Below, in pieces: positions 29,851 to 40,977 of a stretch of DNA of 64,000 bases (its first letter is position 1; every line of letters starts with the position of its first letter). A program made the translations under genes and the position numbers. Below the pieces are notes generated by a model that was not told the DNA's origin, made no database searches, and was given only the letters and a program-made list of their open reading frames with translations. The stretch covers positions 5,178,545 through 5,242,544 of the forward strand of contig OX336336.1 of NCBI GenBank assembly GCA_946902875.1, in the 5' to 3' direction. Origin of the DNA: Nematopogon swammerdamellus (Eukaryota > Arthropoda > Insecta > Lepidoptera > Adelidae).

Positions 29851-31018
29851 GTATGAAACTATAGGTACTTACTTGAGGAAAAGAGAAGAAACGAGGTGGA
29901 CTATGGAGTCACTTTACTATTTGAAAAAAAAATTAAACTGTGAAGTGAGAATTTTGTTCACGCACAGAGGGTTCCTTAGCCGTAGGGTTCCTCCTTGTTG
30001 CACGTAGGTATACTATAGTGTGCGCATGAATCACTCCGTCGCACTCGCATGTACCTATCTCTCATTCGGCACAGTTTATCTTTAACCCTCGACAAATAAA
30101 TAAAAAATTTAAAAACTCTGAGCTGCGCGGGAGTTTAGTTAGCGGTCCCCCGACTCCTTTAAGTAAGTAAACGGAAATTATTTTTGACATTTTAAGAGTC
30201 GGGGGTTTTAGTAGTTGGGGGATGTGATCTCATCCAAGCTCTTCCTTCACCAACGCATTGTAAACGCATTGTACCAACACTTGTAAAAAGTACGTCGGGG
30301 GTTAAAAAATTGTAAAATCAGAGATGAAATGACGAACCGACAGACTTCAGGAACGCATTCTCTCGGCGACCGGACTATAACATAAAGTCTATAAATTAGA
30401 TAAAGATATAAAGAGCCTTATAGTCTATAAGGCTCTTTATTATTCCCACAAAATAACAACTATAGGTATACATAAATAGGGCTATTGGAAGTTAAATTGT
30501 ATGGTTGTTAGAAGTACCCCAAATAATCCAGAGAGGTTAAAAGGGGCATCAAATGTCGTATCATTTCAAAGATATCTTCACACGAACGAACCGGAAAAGC
30601 ACTTTCTCTCAAGAGCAGCGTGTGTTACTCTCAACTTTACTGAAGTCCATAAGTTGGCGTTATTACCTAAACGTGCAGCGCAAAAAGAATCCTACTGCCC
30701 GTACCGTATTCTGTCAACAATGTAGTAGAATCCACACATTTCGTAATAACTCGTGAAGCCTGCTAACTAATAAAAATTCCGACTCACAAAAATGCCATTT
30801 TCTTTTACGCCCATGGCTTCACGCGGCCCTTATATCGCTGTGTTGTGCTGTGACGTGTCGTGACGTGTGTCACGTGGGTCGATGCGTGTGAAGGAACACG
30901 TTCCAACGTCGAGTAAACTGGACGTGTATTGTGAAAAGTCTTGTTATTAAAAAGGGCGACATACGCCATTTGACAGAATAAACTATTTTGAACACAAGAG
31001 TAAAAGACCTAACACTAC
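29851..31018. other. Non-coding stretch with two small repeats
   Basis: Bases 30095-30210 carry the GCGGTCCCCCGAC block of the inverted-repeat family at 58735-58893. A hairpin lies at 30408-30440. No gene seen. Confidence 0.5.
30408..30440. repeat. Perfect 33-bp hairpin
   Basis: ATAAAGAGCCTTATAG, one T, then the exact complement. Confidence 0.85.
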
Positions 31019-31186
31019 TGAACTCTACCACCTAGTAGGGTAAGAAGGGAAGGAACCTACGTTTAACGTGGAATTCGAACCACGGTCAGCCTCCAACGGT
31101 CGAGCGGTCATCCATCCAAGTACTGACGCGCCCAGGTGTGCTTAACAACAGTCGACCCACCGCACCACTGAGCTACCGAGGCTCGT
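31019..31186 (-). mobile_element. SINE-A head fragment (tRNA/5S head only)
   Basis: Contains TACCACCTAGTAGGGTAAG, the box-B side GTGGAATTCGAACCACGG, the 5S-like block in reverse (GTGTGCTTAACAACAG) and CACCACTGAGCTACCGAGGC. Core beyond the first 15 bases and tail are missing, the opposite of the usual 5' truncation. Confidence 0.85.
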
Positions 31187-31694
31187 AACGTCGTGTAACT
31201 CACCGATCGTCTCATGTTACTAAATACGCGAGTGAGGAGCGTTAGCGTATTCATAGAATGAGATGTTAATATAAAGGCACGCACATTTGTTTACCGAACA
31301 GTTAACATTTATCACAGCGCTTTACCCCTTCTAGTAGTCTAGTTCGGTGACATGAGTAAACATGTGTAAACATACTTGTAATTCCGTCTTCATGCACTTT
31401 GCTTTCATCTCCTCGGCAAGCTGCTGACTCTTCTAAGTTTTTTAATTCTTTCGATTCGAACAAATAGACGCTATTGTTGGGAACAGGTTGAAAGGCTGCG
31501 GTAGCACAGGTAGGCACCGATGTATTCAGAACCGAGGTAGGCATAGGAATAGGAATCACTGATTACTGAACCAAATCGATTTATTGACTAATTTAAAGTA
31601 CCCACGATTACAATTTATTGTGGGTACTCCATTTACATGAATATCGATTTCAATTATGTTGATCGTTGATGATCAAATTAAACGTAAATACTTA
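31187..31694. other. Non-coding stretch, nothing recognised
   Basis: No gene or repeat seen. Confidence 0.45.
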
Positions 31695-31823
31695 GGCCCA
31701 CTTGCACCAACACAAATTTAATATATAAACCAGTTTAACTCGTTAAGCTAGCACCATTTGACTGTGGGAACCGCGTTTAAATCCATAACTCGCTACTTAA
31801 CTCTAAATTGGTGCAAGTGGATC
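31695..31823. mobile_element. MITE with TTA target duplication (Harbinger-like)
   Basis: The ends GGCCCACTTGCACC and GGTGCAAGTGGATC are inverted repeats (12 of 14). TTA flanks both sides (31692-31694, 31824-31826). A TTA/TAA 3-bp duplication is typical of PIF/Harbinger elements. 129 bp, non-coding. Confidence 0.75.
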
Positions 31824-34346
31824 TTAGTTAAGTTTTAACGAACTTACTCTTTAGTCAACTTTTAATTTTGGTATTTCGCCCAACAGGTACAAACCCTTTC
31901 GAACAACTAACTTTTGGTCGGTCGGTCGATTCTCTCTCCTGTGTGTCTCTTTGTGAAATCATGATTAAGGTATGAATCGAATAAATACAACATTTCCAAT
32001 TGCCAATTAAATTATTTAACTGAGCAATATATAACTTTTATCTTAAATAATTAACCCAATGTGCTCAGGATCCCGTAAACGGGACCTTTCAGAATCATTT
32101 ACTCTAACCTATATGATAGGACAATGTGTATTGTTAACGGTCCCCACAAAGGGGGTGCTAGTGTCCCCACAGCCAATCTGACTGCACACGGGGATCGTGC
32201 CAGTCGGGTGGAACGGGGACAATCCGAGCGGTGGCGGAATCCATCGGGCGGGGCTTCCAGATGTATGGATCAGATTGTGCAATGCGGTTATATCCGGAAT
32301 AGATAGAGTGTAGGTTTGAAAGTTTCATTCAATGATAGATGGTCTTGCAGTCAGGTGGTAGCGAGTTTGAATGAACATTTCAATCGCAGACTCTTTTTAG
32401 GTTCCTTACCTCAAAGAGATGAAAACGAAACGGAAAAGGTGAAACCTAATCGTGTGCTATAATCGTGTCCGTCCCACTGTCTACCACAGGGTCATAACTT
32501 CAAACGGTTGATCGTACATCGAAATTTGAGAATAAGACTTTTCAAATTGTATTGATTTTTTTTATTGATAAAAACATTGAAATGACACAAAAAAAACATA
32601 ATATGGTAAGTGACACATCATTGAAATCGGGTCGACTTGACGAATCTATCCAAGATTTTTTTTTATTTTGCAAAATTTTAAAATACAGTATTAAATGGAA
32701 AATTTTCTAAAAACTGCAAATATCGTGTGTGTCCGCTATGGCTATAAAACTTCAACTTCAGAAATACCGATAGATTTCAAAATAAGAATCTGCTTCATGC
32801 GTCATTTTGTATGTACCCAACGCTCCATTAGCATCTCCTGTAAAGATATTTTATCAAGCGTTGTCAAATTATCAAAAGTCAACCTATACAGTTCTGTTCT
32901 CCGTTATCGAGTCCTATTGTTCCTCAGGAGGTAACTCGACAATCTCAAGTCGTGTGTCAAGAGAGAACTCTCTAACTAAAGGGCTGTGCAAGGGGTGTCG
33001 CTCCGTGCTCCGGTCTATTGTTCAGGGATGGTGGTATTTACGGCTCTCGTGACGTTTTGTGCTGATCCTTTAGTGAGAAATTCCGGTAATATTATCGATC
33101 CTATGCCTTGGAAGTATTCAGAGCTTAGGTCAACTTCGGTTTTTTGGAATCCATTTAAATTCGAATTTATTTAATTTTAAGTCGTATTGATTTTATTTTA
33201 ATTACTTTTATTTGATTTTACAGCTATTTCCTGATTCTGATTTTAAAGTTGAAAACTTTATAGTTTTCGATGTACCTGTGACATTTAGACATTTTTGAAA
33301 ACGTTTACTTTTGATTTAAATTTTACAGATGCAATCACAGACTATTTTTCCCTAGTCTGTGGATGCAATACATAAATTGATTATTTTAAAGTTTTCATTT
33401 TGTGTATGAGTTTGAAACACAAATTTAATGGATTTAGCCTGACGTAAACTATAACCAAAATACAATAAAATATTTGGTGACAGAGGAAATTGATAAAAAA
33501 TAGAAACAAAGATTTTCATCGCATACGGAAATCGTCACTTAAATTTTGGTTCAACAGCGAGGGAGGGAGGTTCAACAGGGGGAGCGAGGGAGGGAGGGAG
33601 AGAGAGAAAGAGAGAGAGAATGTAAGAAAAGCGATCGGTAATTATCATATTTGCGTTTAAATCGGATTTGCTATTAAATCGAGTCTACCGAGAGCGAAAC
33701 CGCGGGGAAAAGCTAGTTGATATATATAAATAATACCTATGGAAGGCTAGTTCAGATCCATTTTTCGTTTGAAGATTTTCAGGGATCAACATGTTTTTCT
33801 AGTTACGTAAGTATGTGAACAAAACCTTGCTGTTCGATTACACAACACAACATACCTTGTAGATCACTCATATGAAACAATGTTGAAATAATGTCTTCGC
33901 AACAGACTGTGAAGGTTTCGGCTTGCACGTCCACACTGAATACACTCCTTCTTCCTATGTCCTCGTTATCGTCAACATTTCATGAGTACTTGTGAGGCAG
34001 AATTCTGAAAACTCTTAGGATTTCCTCTTTGTTAAGCGCCCGCCGGATTTATTTCCATTCGGTTTTAATTAAAATATACGCGCGCGAGTACGCCCCGCGA
34101 TGAAGACTGTATTGATTGCACGAGATCGTTGAGCTCTGGGATATAAGGGAAAAGCTCGTTTCCCATTTAAATTCAACACACAAAGCAAGGTCATTATGTA
34201 ATTCCGATTTCTGGAAGCCCCATAGTAATAAAACGGCTGCTCCATGTGACAATACTTAGACAGTCTTCCTCAAAGTATTGATTTCAATACCACATTTTGT
34301 GACATAGTATCTTGATTACATTTTCTTAGTACAACGTAGAATCAAT
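31824..34346. other. Non-coding stretch
   Basis: A decayed GTTCCGTA-family relic lies at about 32393-32510 (TAGGTTCCTTACCTC, CGTGTCCGTCC). A purine-rich (GGGA/GA)n microsatellite lies at 33555-33622, followed by a short GCGGCTTCGC-family end in reverse (GAAACCGCGGGGAAAAGC at 33695). A GC-rich patch at 32128-32260 is open in one frame but has no domain. Confidence 0.45.
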
Positions 34347-34583
34347 CAATACTAATAATAAATCTGTAAGGGATCTGTGACCGATCTGTAAGGGTCATGG
34401 AGTAAGTTGCTTTGTTTTATGAGATACTGCGTTTGTAGACTCTATGTATGATACTAAAACTAAATTGACGATTTTTAGATATCTTATAAAGATAACGCAG
34501 GAACGCGGCTCGGTCTTCTTTCTTACTCACTTTCTTTTTTAACTACGAATTTCACGCGAGCGAAGCCGCGGTCATTAGCTAGT
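34347..34583 (-). repeat. 'GCGGCTTCGC' repeat with internal deletion
   Basis: ATACTAATAATAAATCTGTA and TTTCACGCGAGCGAAGCCGC ends as in 25796-26159, with the middle third missing and a small internal duplication of the CTGTAAGGG part. Confidence 0.8.
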
Positions 34584-34694
34584 TACAAAATATAGAACAA
34601 TAGAACATAATAGAGTATATAGAGATAGCTGATATAGAATATATGGAAATAATAGAACTCAGTGTTTTCAGTAGTTTTAGGTTTTCAGTATCAG

Positions 34695-35060
34695 TTCGGA
34701 AGCCTATAATATTCTAAGCCTACGTCTCGTCTGTCCGCCCGTCCGAGGGCTGTATCTTTTGAACCGTAATAGGTAGCCGGTTGAAATTTTCAAAAAAAGT
34801 GTGTTAATATAGCGGTGTCCTATAAAAAAAGAAAAAGTAAAAAATTAAGGGGGTATTACTAATATAAAGGGGTATAAAAGAATCGTATTGTTTTCAACGT
34901 TTATTATTTTTGCTTTATCGTAAAAACGGTAATACATACAAGCATAAAACTTGGTGTGATTATACTCTAAAGTAAAATAGTAAATAATAAAAAATAAACA
35001 ATTACGTGGTGGTACGGAAACCTAAGTGCGCGAGCCCGACTCGCACTTGGCCGGTTTTTT
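34695..35060 (+). repeat. 'GTTCCGTA' repeat
   Basis: CTAAGCCTACGTC, GAGGGCTGTATCTTTTGAAC, GTGGTACGGAAACCT and CGACTCGCACTTGGCCGG, then a T-tract joining directly to a decayed SINE-A tail (35058-35130). Confidence 0.8.
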
Positions 35061-35134
35061 TATGGAAACTAACATGGTCGCCTACATTTTCTCCTGTAGC
35101 TGTTATGTAATAATTTACACCTTGTTGATATCAT

Positions 35135-35335
35135 CTCGGCAGTACTTCACCGAGTCACGCAGCAGGTGGGTCTTCGTGCTTTACTTGCTGCTCCATTGAT
35201 ACGAGTATGTCATCTTGCACTAATACTTTTGTAAAAGTGGTGGTCGTTGTTGCGCTGTAATTTACCGGAGTCCTTGCAGCACAACGCCGATTACTCTACT
35301 CACCTCGATTGTCGGAATACAGCGTGTGGTATGAT
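35135..35335 (+). repeat. 'ACAGCGTGTGG' repeat without the leader
   Basis: CACGCAGCAGGTGGG, CTTCGTGCTTTACTTG, GCAGCACAACGCCGATTAC and TCGGAATACAGCGTGTGG, running straight into the (GAT)n microsatellite. Confidence 0.7.
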
Positions 35336-35452
35336 GATGATAACGTTGATAATGATTATGATGTTGATGATGATAATTATGATGATCAAGATGATGTTGT
35401 TGTTGATGATAATGATGATGATGATGATGATAATGATGGTGAAACCTTATTT
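35330..35452. repeat. (GAT)n microsatellite, interrupted
   Basis: About 120 bases of GAT/AAT/GTT triplets. The reverse strand reads as a His/Tyr/Gln-rich frame, which is a composition artefact. Confidence 0.9.
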
Positions 35453-35971
35453 CTGGCGGAACAGGTGCTTCTTTTTGATCGTCAATGTTCAAAATGAAAT
35501 TATCTCCATCCATTGCTAATGGATGGGCCTCAGACCAGTAATGAGGTCATTACCCACAGCACAGGATATAAATAATATTCTATTCACCATCAATTTTGCT
35601 AGTTCATCGAAAATGTCTCAACAAATTAATCTCTTTTATATGCAAAACCGTCTATTTAGATTTAATAACTCTCAGAAATCTCAAGCAACTAATTTAGCAA
35701 ACTCGTCCGAACTGAACAGGGGCTAATACCTCACCCGTCCAACTGTTGCAAGTAATCCAATTTGCATTTTAGACGACTTAAGACTTACTAGTCAGCGCAG
35801 CTCGGTGCCACGTGAAATGGGACGCTGTTGGACCAACTATGAATTGAGGGCTAATTAATGGGTTATTCCAGTCACTTCGCTTACAGATGAGAGATGACAT
35901 TGTGAAGGAAATTTTGACGTCCGTTTTAACATGAAATTTCAGTAATCTATCGAGCAATCTGCCGTGCGAGG
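35453..35971. other. Non-coding stretch, nothing recognised
   Basis: No gene or repeat family seen. Confidence 0.45.
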
Positions 35972-36367
35972 AAAAAACCAGCCAAGTGCGAGTCGAACTC
36001 GCGCACCGAGGGTTCCGTATCGCCATGTCATTGTCAGCAACACTCACACCATCTATGGCGTGTTTATGAAATGCTTCATATTAGTTAAAATTCATGATTA
36101 GTTAAAATGATACATACTCCTTTCGGTAGATGGCGCGCGCGCATTCACTTTTTAGTTTCATGGGAACCCCCGTGAATTTTTTTACTTTTTCTTATTTATT
36201 TCTTGTTATATCGGCCATAATAAATAAAATAACACATATTCTGTAAAAAATTCAACGGGCTACCTATTACGGTTCAAGAGATACAGCCAGACAGGGTAGA
36301 AAGACAGACATACAGACAGACGGCGTAGGCTTAGTAATAGGGTCCCGTACCGGATACGGAACCCTAA
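35972..36367 (-). repeat. 'GTTCCGTA' repeat, near full length
   Basis: AAAACCAGCCAAGTGCGAGT at the left and GGATACGGAACCCTAATAAT at the right. Internal GTAGATGGCGCGCGCGC and TTGTTATATCGGCCATAATA match 60888-61272 in reverse. Confidence 0.85.
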
Positions 36368-36654
36368 TAATGGGCCAAACGTTTCGCCCGAAATCTCGGG
36401 CCAGGTAGGGTTTTAATTTTAATTTGAAGGAGGTTTGATTTTTAGTCCTTCTTCAACTGTATGATATATTAAAGTTCCATTTATTATTGCTGTTAGAATC
36501 TATGAACCACTTTCTTCTTAACAACTGAATTTTTACATTTATGGCGCTAGGGCGAGCCGAGTAAGGATTTTGAAAATAATTGCGATCTATGGAATTAGCA
36601 TGTATACACACACAGCACACGAGACAACCCGCCGACGCACAAGTAGTGATATTG

Positions 36655-36850
36655 GACACCAAGCTCAAGTGGCAGTAGGCTGGGAACGTCAGCCAAATGG
36701 ACGGTGACCGTTGGAGTAACCGTGTCCTACTCTTGCGATCGTGGACAGAAAAACGGATTGCGGGAAGACCACCCGCCAAGTGGGACGACGACATCAAGTA
36801 CGTCGGCGGCAAGCAGTGGTCCGTACAGCTGAAACCGGGATGTATCATCG
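36655..36850 (+). pseudogene. RTE-type LINE ORF C-terminal fragment
   Basis: One frame reads KLKWQ, stop, AGNVSQMDGDRWSNRV, then RIAGRPPAKWDDDIKYVGG and KQWSVQL. 'KLKW.WAGHxxRxxDxRWxxxV..W......GRPxxRWxDDI' is the known tail of RTE-clade reverse-transcriptase ORFs. The Trp codon after KLKWQ is a stop, so the copy is dead. Confidence 0.75.
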
Positions 36851-36914
36851 AAAGATGTAACATTTCCTGCGAGGATGTAATGAATTACGATATTTTAACA
36901 TAAAATACGTGGAA

Positions 36915-37085
36915 ATGCGAAAAAAAGGGTCAAGTGCGTAGTACCCTTAACCGCCGAGCATGTCTGAAGAACATTACGAGAGTGGAAGTGGCGGCAGAGG
37001 TGTGTCAGGATCGTGGCACGTGGAGTTTCGTTGTCTCTGCCAACCCCACTGGGAAACAGGCGTGACGCTACCTGTATGTTTGTAA
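36915..37085 (-). repeat. 'AAGGGTCAAGT' repeat copy
   Basis: AAAAAGGGTCAAGTGCGTAG, ACGAGAGTGGAAGTGGCGGC and AGAGGTGTGTCAGGATCGTG, then CTCTGCCAACCCCACTGGG. Shares its first half with 53140-53265. A common lepidopteran repeat of unknown class. Confidence 0.65.
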
Positions 37086-37612
37086 AAGATTGTAAAAACA
37101 AAAATAGGACAAATTCAAGAAGAGCACTGTACTAACATACGAATGATATATAAAGAATAAAGCATAACATCACTTTATTAAATTTCCGTATAGATACTGA
37201 AATTTTGTCAAAAGAGTTCTGAATTATTGTTTCTATCCATCGGTCTCTTTTCAAAGTGCTAATTGGAAAGATCGTTATTTTATTTTTTATTTTTTTATTT
37301 CGTCAAAAAATTCTTACTTTACGAACAATAGTTACAAAATAATTGAGTGTTGAACACTCAACTTGAAGTCAACTGCCAATTCCAGACTGGGAGTAAACCC
37401 CCATCTATATCGACAAACGGTAAATTAGGGATCTCGAAACTTTCTTGAAACTGTCTAAAACAATTTAAGCTAGTAGTGTCTTCGATCGGCCCCACAACGC
37501 TTAAGCTCTCAAGTTGTACTCGTAAATCAGTTCCAACTGGACCAAATGACCCTAGATTCCGTTTCGCCGCGCAAATGTCCGAACCATAGAAATCGGAGCC
37601 TTAAGCTCTTTT
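37086..37612. other. Non-coding stretch, nothing recognised
   Basis: AT-rich up to the minisatellite; no gene. Confidence 0.45.
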
Positions 37613-38321
37613 ACGTCAGAAGAGAGCTGAATGCTCCTACATAGTACTAAGATGTGTCAGAAGAGAGCTGAATTCTACTAAATAATACTAAGATGCGTCA
37701 GAAGAGAGCTGAATGCTACTACATAATACTAAGATGAGTCAGAAGAGAGCTGAAAGCTACTAAATAGTACAAAGATAGTCAGTACAGAGCTGAATGCTAC
37801 TACATAATACTAAGATGTATCAGAAGAGAGCTGAATGCTATTACATAATACTAAGATGCGTCAGAAGAAATCTGATTGCTACTACATAATACTAAGATGC
37901 GTCAGAAGAGAGCTGAATGCTACTACATAATACTAAGATAGTCAGAACAGAGCTCAATGTACTACATAATACTAAGATGCGTCAGAAGAGAGCCGAATGC
38001 TACTAAATAGTACTAAGATAGCACACAGCTGAATGTTACTACATAATACTAAGATGCGTCAGAAGAAAGCTGAATGCTACTACATAACACTAAGATAGTC
38101 AGAACAGAGCTGAATGCTACTACATAATACTAAGATAGTCAGAACAGAGCTGAATGCTACTACGTAATACTAAGATACCTCAGAAGAGAGCTGAACGCTA
38201 CTACATAACACTAAGATAGTCAGAACAGAGCTGAATGCTACTACATAATACTAAGATAGTCAGAACAGAGCTGAATGCTTCTACCATAATACTAAGATAC
38301 GTCAGAAGAGAGCTTAATATT
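37613..38321. repeat. Minisatellite, 17 copies of a 39-41 bp unit
   Basis: Unit: AGCTGAATGCTACTACATAA + TACTAAGATGCGTCAGAAGAG. Two forms mix: a 41-bp form (GATGCGTCAGAAGAG) and a shorter form (GATAGTCAGAACAG). The short form is commoner in the right half. Unit identity is high and there are no spacers, so it is not a CRISPR array. Confidence 0.95.
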
Positions 38322-38439
38322 AAGATTCCGATGGTTCCCTCAGATGTCAGCCTTGGTAGCTCGGTGGGTCTATGGATCGTCCACCGACCCGGGTCAGTAC
38401 TTCCTTTATTTATTAAATCAGTATGGGTGGATTCCAAAT

Positions 38440-38550
38440 AATCAAATCAAATCAAATCAAAATATACTTTATTGTACACCATAAAAAGGAACACAACAGG
38501 CGAGTTTAATGCAGAGTAGCATTCTTTACAAACTAACCTTTGGGATGGAA
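38440..38550 (-). mobile_element. LINE 3' tail with (GATTT)n-type end
   Basis: AATCAAATCAAATCAAAATA, then TACTTTATTGTACACC (an AATAAAGTA signal in reverse) and CAGGCGAGTTTAATGC. A pentanucleotide tail behind a polyadenylation-like signal suggests a LINE end. Confidence 0.6.
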
Positions 38551-38761
38551 TAATGGAATAATGGAAGCGTATTCCAAGTGAGACCTGACGTGGGCCGAGT
38601 AAAATAAGCAAAAAGTAGTCGGATTTTTCAAAAATAACACAGGTTCGAAAAATTAAACCTAATATCCAATATGCCTTTTTGGTTATGTGTTAGATGTTTG
38701 CTTCGGATGTGTGATTTGAAAAGTAATTTGCTGTTCAATAATATGACACTGAGATACTGAG

Positions 38762-39062
38762 TACTGTTTGGGGTATCGGTACTTAAAAAGAATAGCCCCA
38801 TTGCATCCGTCCCCGTGCATGTCGTAAAAGGCGACTAAGGGACAAGGACAGGATACCGTGCTAAAGGGCGACAGGGTAGCCACCTCTGAGTCGTGCAGCG
38901 GTGGGTATTCGTGCCTTACTTGTTTGCTTAATAGTTACCTTGTCCGAATACTTGGCTAAACGTGGTGGTTGATGTTGTATTACAATTTTCCAGAGTTCTT
39001 GCAGTACAACACTGACTACTCTGCTTACCCTGATTGTCGGGATACAGCGTGTGTTATGTATG
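38762..39062 (+). repeat. 'ACAGCGTGTGG' repeat with leader module, full length
   Basis: Leader module (GGTACTTAAAAAGAATAGCC, CGTCCCCGTGCATGTCG, AAAAGGCGACTAAGGGACAA), then CTAAAGGGCGACAGGGTAGC, GTGGGTATTCGTGCCTTAC, GTACAACACTGACTACTCTG, GGGATACAGCGTGTG and a (TATG)n end. It is the reverse of 4070-4390. Confidence 0.8.
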
Positions 39063-39442
39063 TATGTAAGTATAACACTGAAACCCTGATTATATCGAGC
39101 TGATTATAATAAGAACAGAAATAACATAGAGCTGGCGGTAAGGAACCGCATTGAACCGCTGCACAGTCTCGCCTCATTACGCCGGAAGGACGGACGGGGG
39201 TCTCGCGCACATCTGGAGCGCACTTCCGCTTCTAGAGTCTGTCTCTTGTCACGCGGGAGTCAGGAATCCGCGCGCCGCGCGCCGCTGCTGTCTCGTCGGC
39301 GGATGAAGCGGGTGAAACAACGCCGCGCGCCGGCCAGTAGCGTATTGCGGGTCAGGGGGTCTGTTCCTCAATGTAACAACGAGCATAACTGTTTTATTTT
39401 ATTAAAAACAAACCAAAGATCTAATGTTTCAACAATAATATT
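39063..39442. other. Non-coding stretch with GC-rich patch
   Basis: 39240-39360 is CpG-rich (CCGCGCGCCGCGCGCCGC) and one frame is open through it, but no domain is seen. Confidence 0.4.
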
Positions 39443-39723
39443 GAAAAAAAAAACGGCAAAGTGCGAATCGGATTCGCGCAACGAGGTTTCCGTACCTCAA
39501 AAAAAAGCGTTCAAAAAACTTAGTTTCTTGTATGGGAACGACCTTTTATTTTACATATTCTCTTTTGTATTATTTGTTCATATACCTATCCGCCATAATA
39601 ACACACACATTCTGTGAAAATTTCAACCGGCTAGCTATTACGGTTCGAAAGATACAGCAGTAGGACAGACAGTCGGCGGCGTAGGCTCAGTGATAGGCTT
39701 CCGTAAGGGCTACGGAAACCTAA
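39443..39723 (-). repeat. 'GTTCCGTA' repeat
   Basis: AAACGGCAAAGTGCGAATCG to GCTACGGAAACCTAA, with the CCGCCATAATAACACAC and TTCGAAAGATACAGC internal blocks in reverse. Confidence 0.8.
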
Positions 39724-39792
39724 AACCATCTTGATTCAGACATGAAAATCCACTGAATATATGCCTATCCATAGGACTTCGTGTTAGGCTTA

Positions 39793-40114
39793 GGGCTCGT
39801 ACCCATACTTCGTGACCGATTTAGAGGGTGTGGGGAGAGGGGGTTTGTAAAATACCACCACGGTCAGTCATAAAGAGGGGGGGAGGGGGGTAAGTGCCTA
39901 GTCACTTAGATACAGTTCCATTTTACAATATATTTATTAGTTCATAAAAAAAGAGTAATTTTAAAGTCCAATATGGGCATATCTTGTAAAATACTAAATG
40001 GGAGAGGGGGAGGGGGTCTGAGCACAAACCACGCACAAACCATGATAGGTCACAAGGAGGGAGGAGGGGGGTCAAAAGTGGGTAAAATCTGTCACGTAGT
40101 ATGGGTACGAGCCC
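39793..40114. mobile_element. 322-bp MITE with TTA target duplication (Harbinger-like)
   Basis: The ends GGGCTCGTACCCATACT and AGTATGGGTACGAGCCC are perfect 17-base inverted repeats, extended by GTGAC/GTCAC. TTA flanks both sides (39790-39792, 40115-40117). Inside are several GGGGGAGGGGGG purine tracts. No coding capacity. Confidence 0.9.
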
Positions 40115-40639
40115 TTAGCTGACACATTGCATGAACCCTTGGTTGAGATGTCAAGGGGCATGAGGGTGAGGGAGACGGAGGGGGTCATTCGTAGTGCAAG
40201 TTCACCACACTCGTAAATGTTTTAGCTGCGACTCTGACGGTGGCACACGAGTGAGATCGCCAAGGCACGAGGGAGGGCTACTCTCGACTAGGCCTTTGTT
40301 TTTCCTAAGGCTTTTTGCTATAATTTATACATCTATCTACGTTGTTCGCGCTGTGCCGGACAAGAGGAACGGTACAGCGAGGGAGGGAACGGAAGTCTGG
40401 GTAAACATATTTTGTTAGTCTTTTACCAGAAAAAAGCGTTGCAGATGTACGACTCGTGATGTTGGTCTTTTTGCCTTGAACAAACGTGAAATGTTTGTAA
40501 TGTAGGTTAATAATAGGCTTCCGTACGGGATACGGAAACCTAAAAAAAGGTCAAATGGTTCCGTACCATTTCGTTTTTCATAAGAACTTTAAGACTTAGG
40601 ATTTTCGTTTAGTTTCGTTTAGGTTTTTAAAATGTTAAC
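40115..40639. other. Non-coding stretch
   Basis: A short GTTCCGTA-family fragment lies at about 40508-40546 (GGCTTCCGTACGGGATACGG). No gene seen. Confidence 0.45.
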
Positions 40640-40857
40640 TTTATAGTCTTTCTCTAGTTTGTACACCAATAATCGAAATTCGTTCATTTACGTTATACGT
40701 CCGTGATTGGGTCATGAAACTCCATATTGTACCACAATTCAACTTATTCGACTAGTAGTTTCGGAGAAAATAAGCTTTGATAGACGGACAGACAGACACA
40801 GTAGTGACCCTATAAGGGTTTAGTTTTTTCCTCTTTTGAGGTGCGGAACCCTAAAAA
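40640..40857 (-). repeat. 'GTTCCGTA' repeat, variant 2
   Basis: In reverse: GGGTTCCGCACCTCAAAAGA, then GTCTGTCTGTCCGTC, TGACCCAATCACGGACGTAT. Same body as 3250-3480. Confidence 0.7.
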
Positions 40858-40977
40858 TTTCCAAACTCTAAGGTGGTTTCACGAGGAGAGATGTTTTTGG
40901 CTCTGTCGACTGTACCATTGGTCCCTCGGCCGAGGTTCTGTAATTTTTTTAAAATTTCCGTTGAATGATTTTATATA

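Noticed and set aside
35262..35513. His/Tyr/Gln-rich frame on the minus strand and a Met/Ile-rich one on the plus strand
   Set aside because: Both are translations of the (GAT)n microsatellite at 35330-35452.
36453..36863. 136-codon frame on the minus strand
   Set aside because: It is antisense to the RTE LINE fragment at 36655-36850, whose plus-strand frame has the known motif.
37613..38321. CRISPR-like array
   Set aside because: The units are contiguous with no unique spacers, and the context is a eukaryotic nuclear genome.
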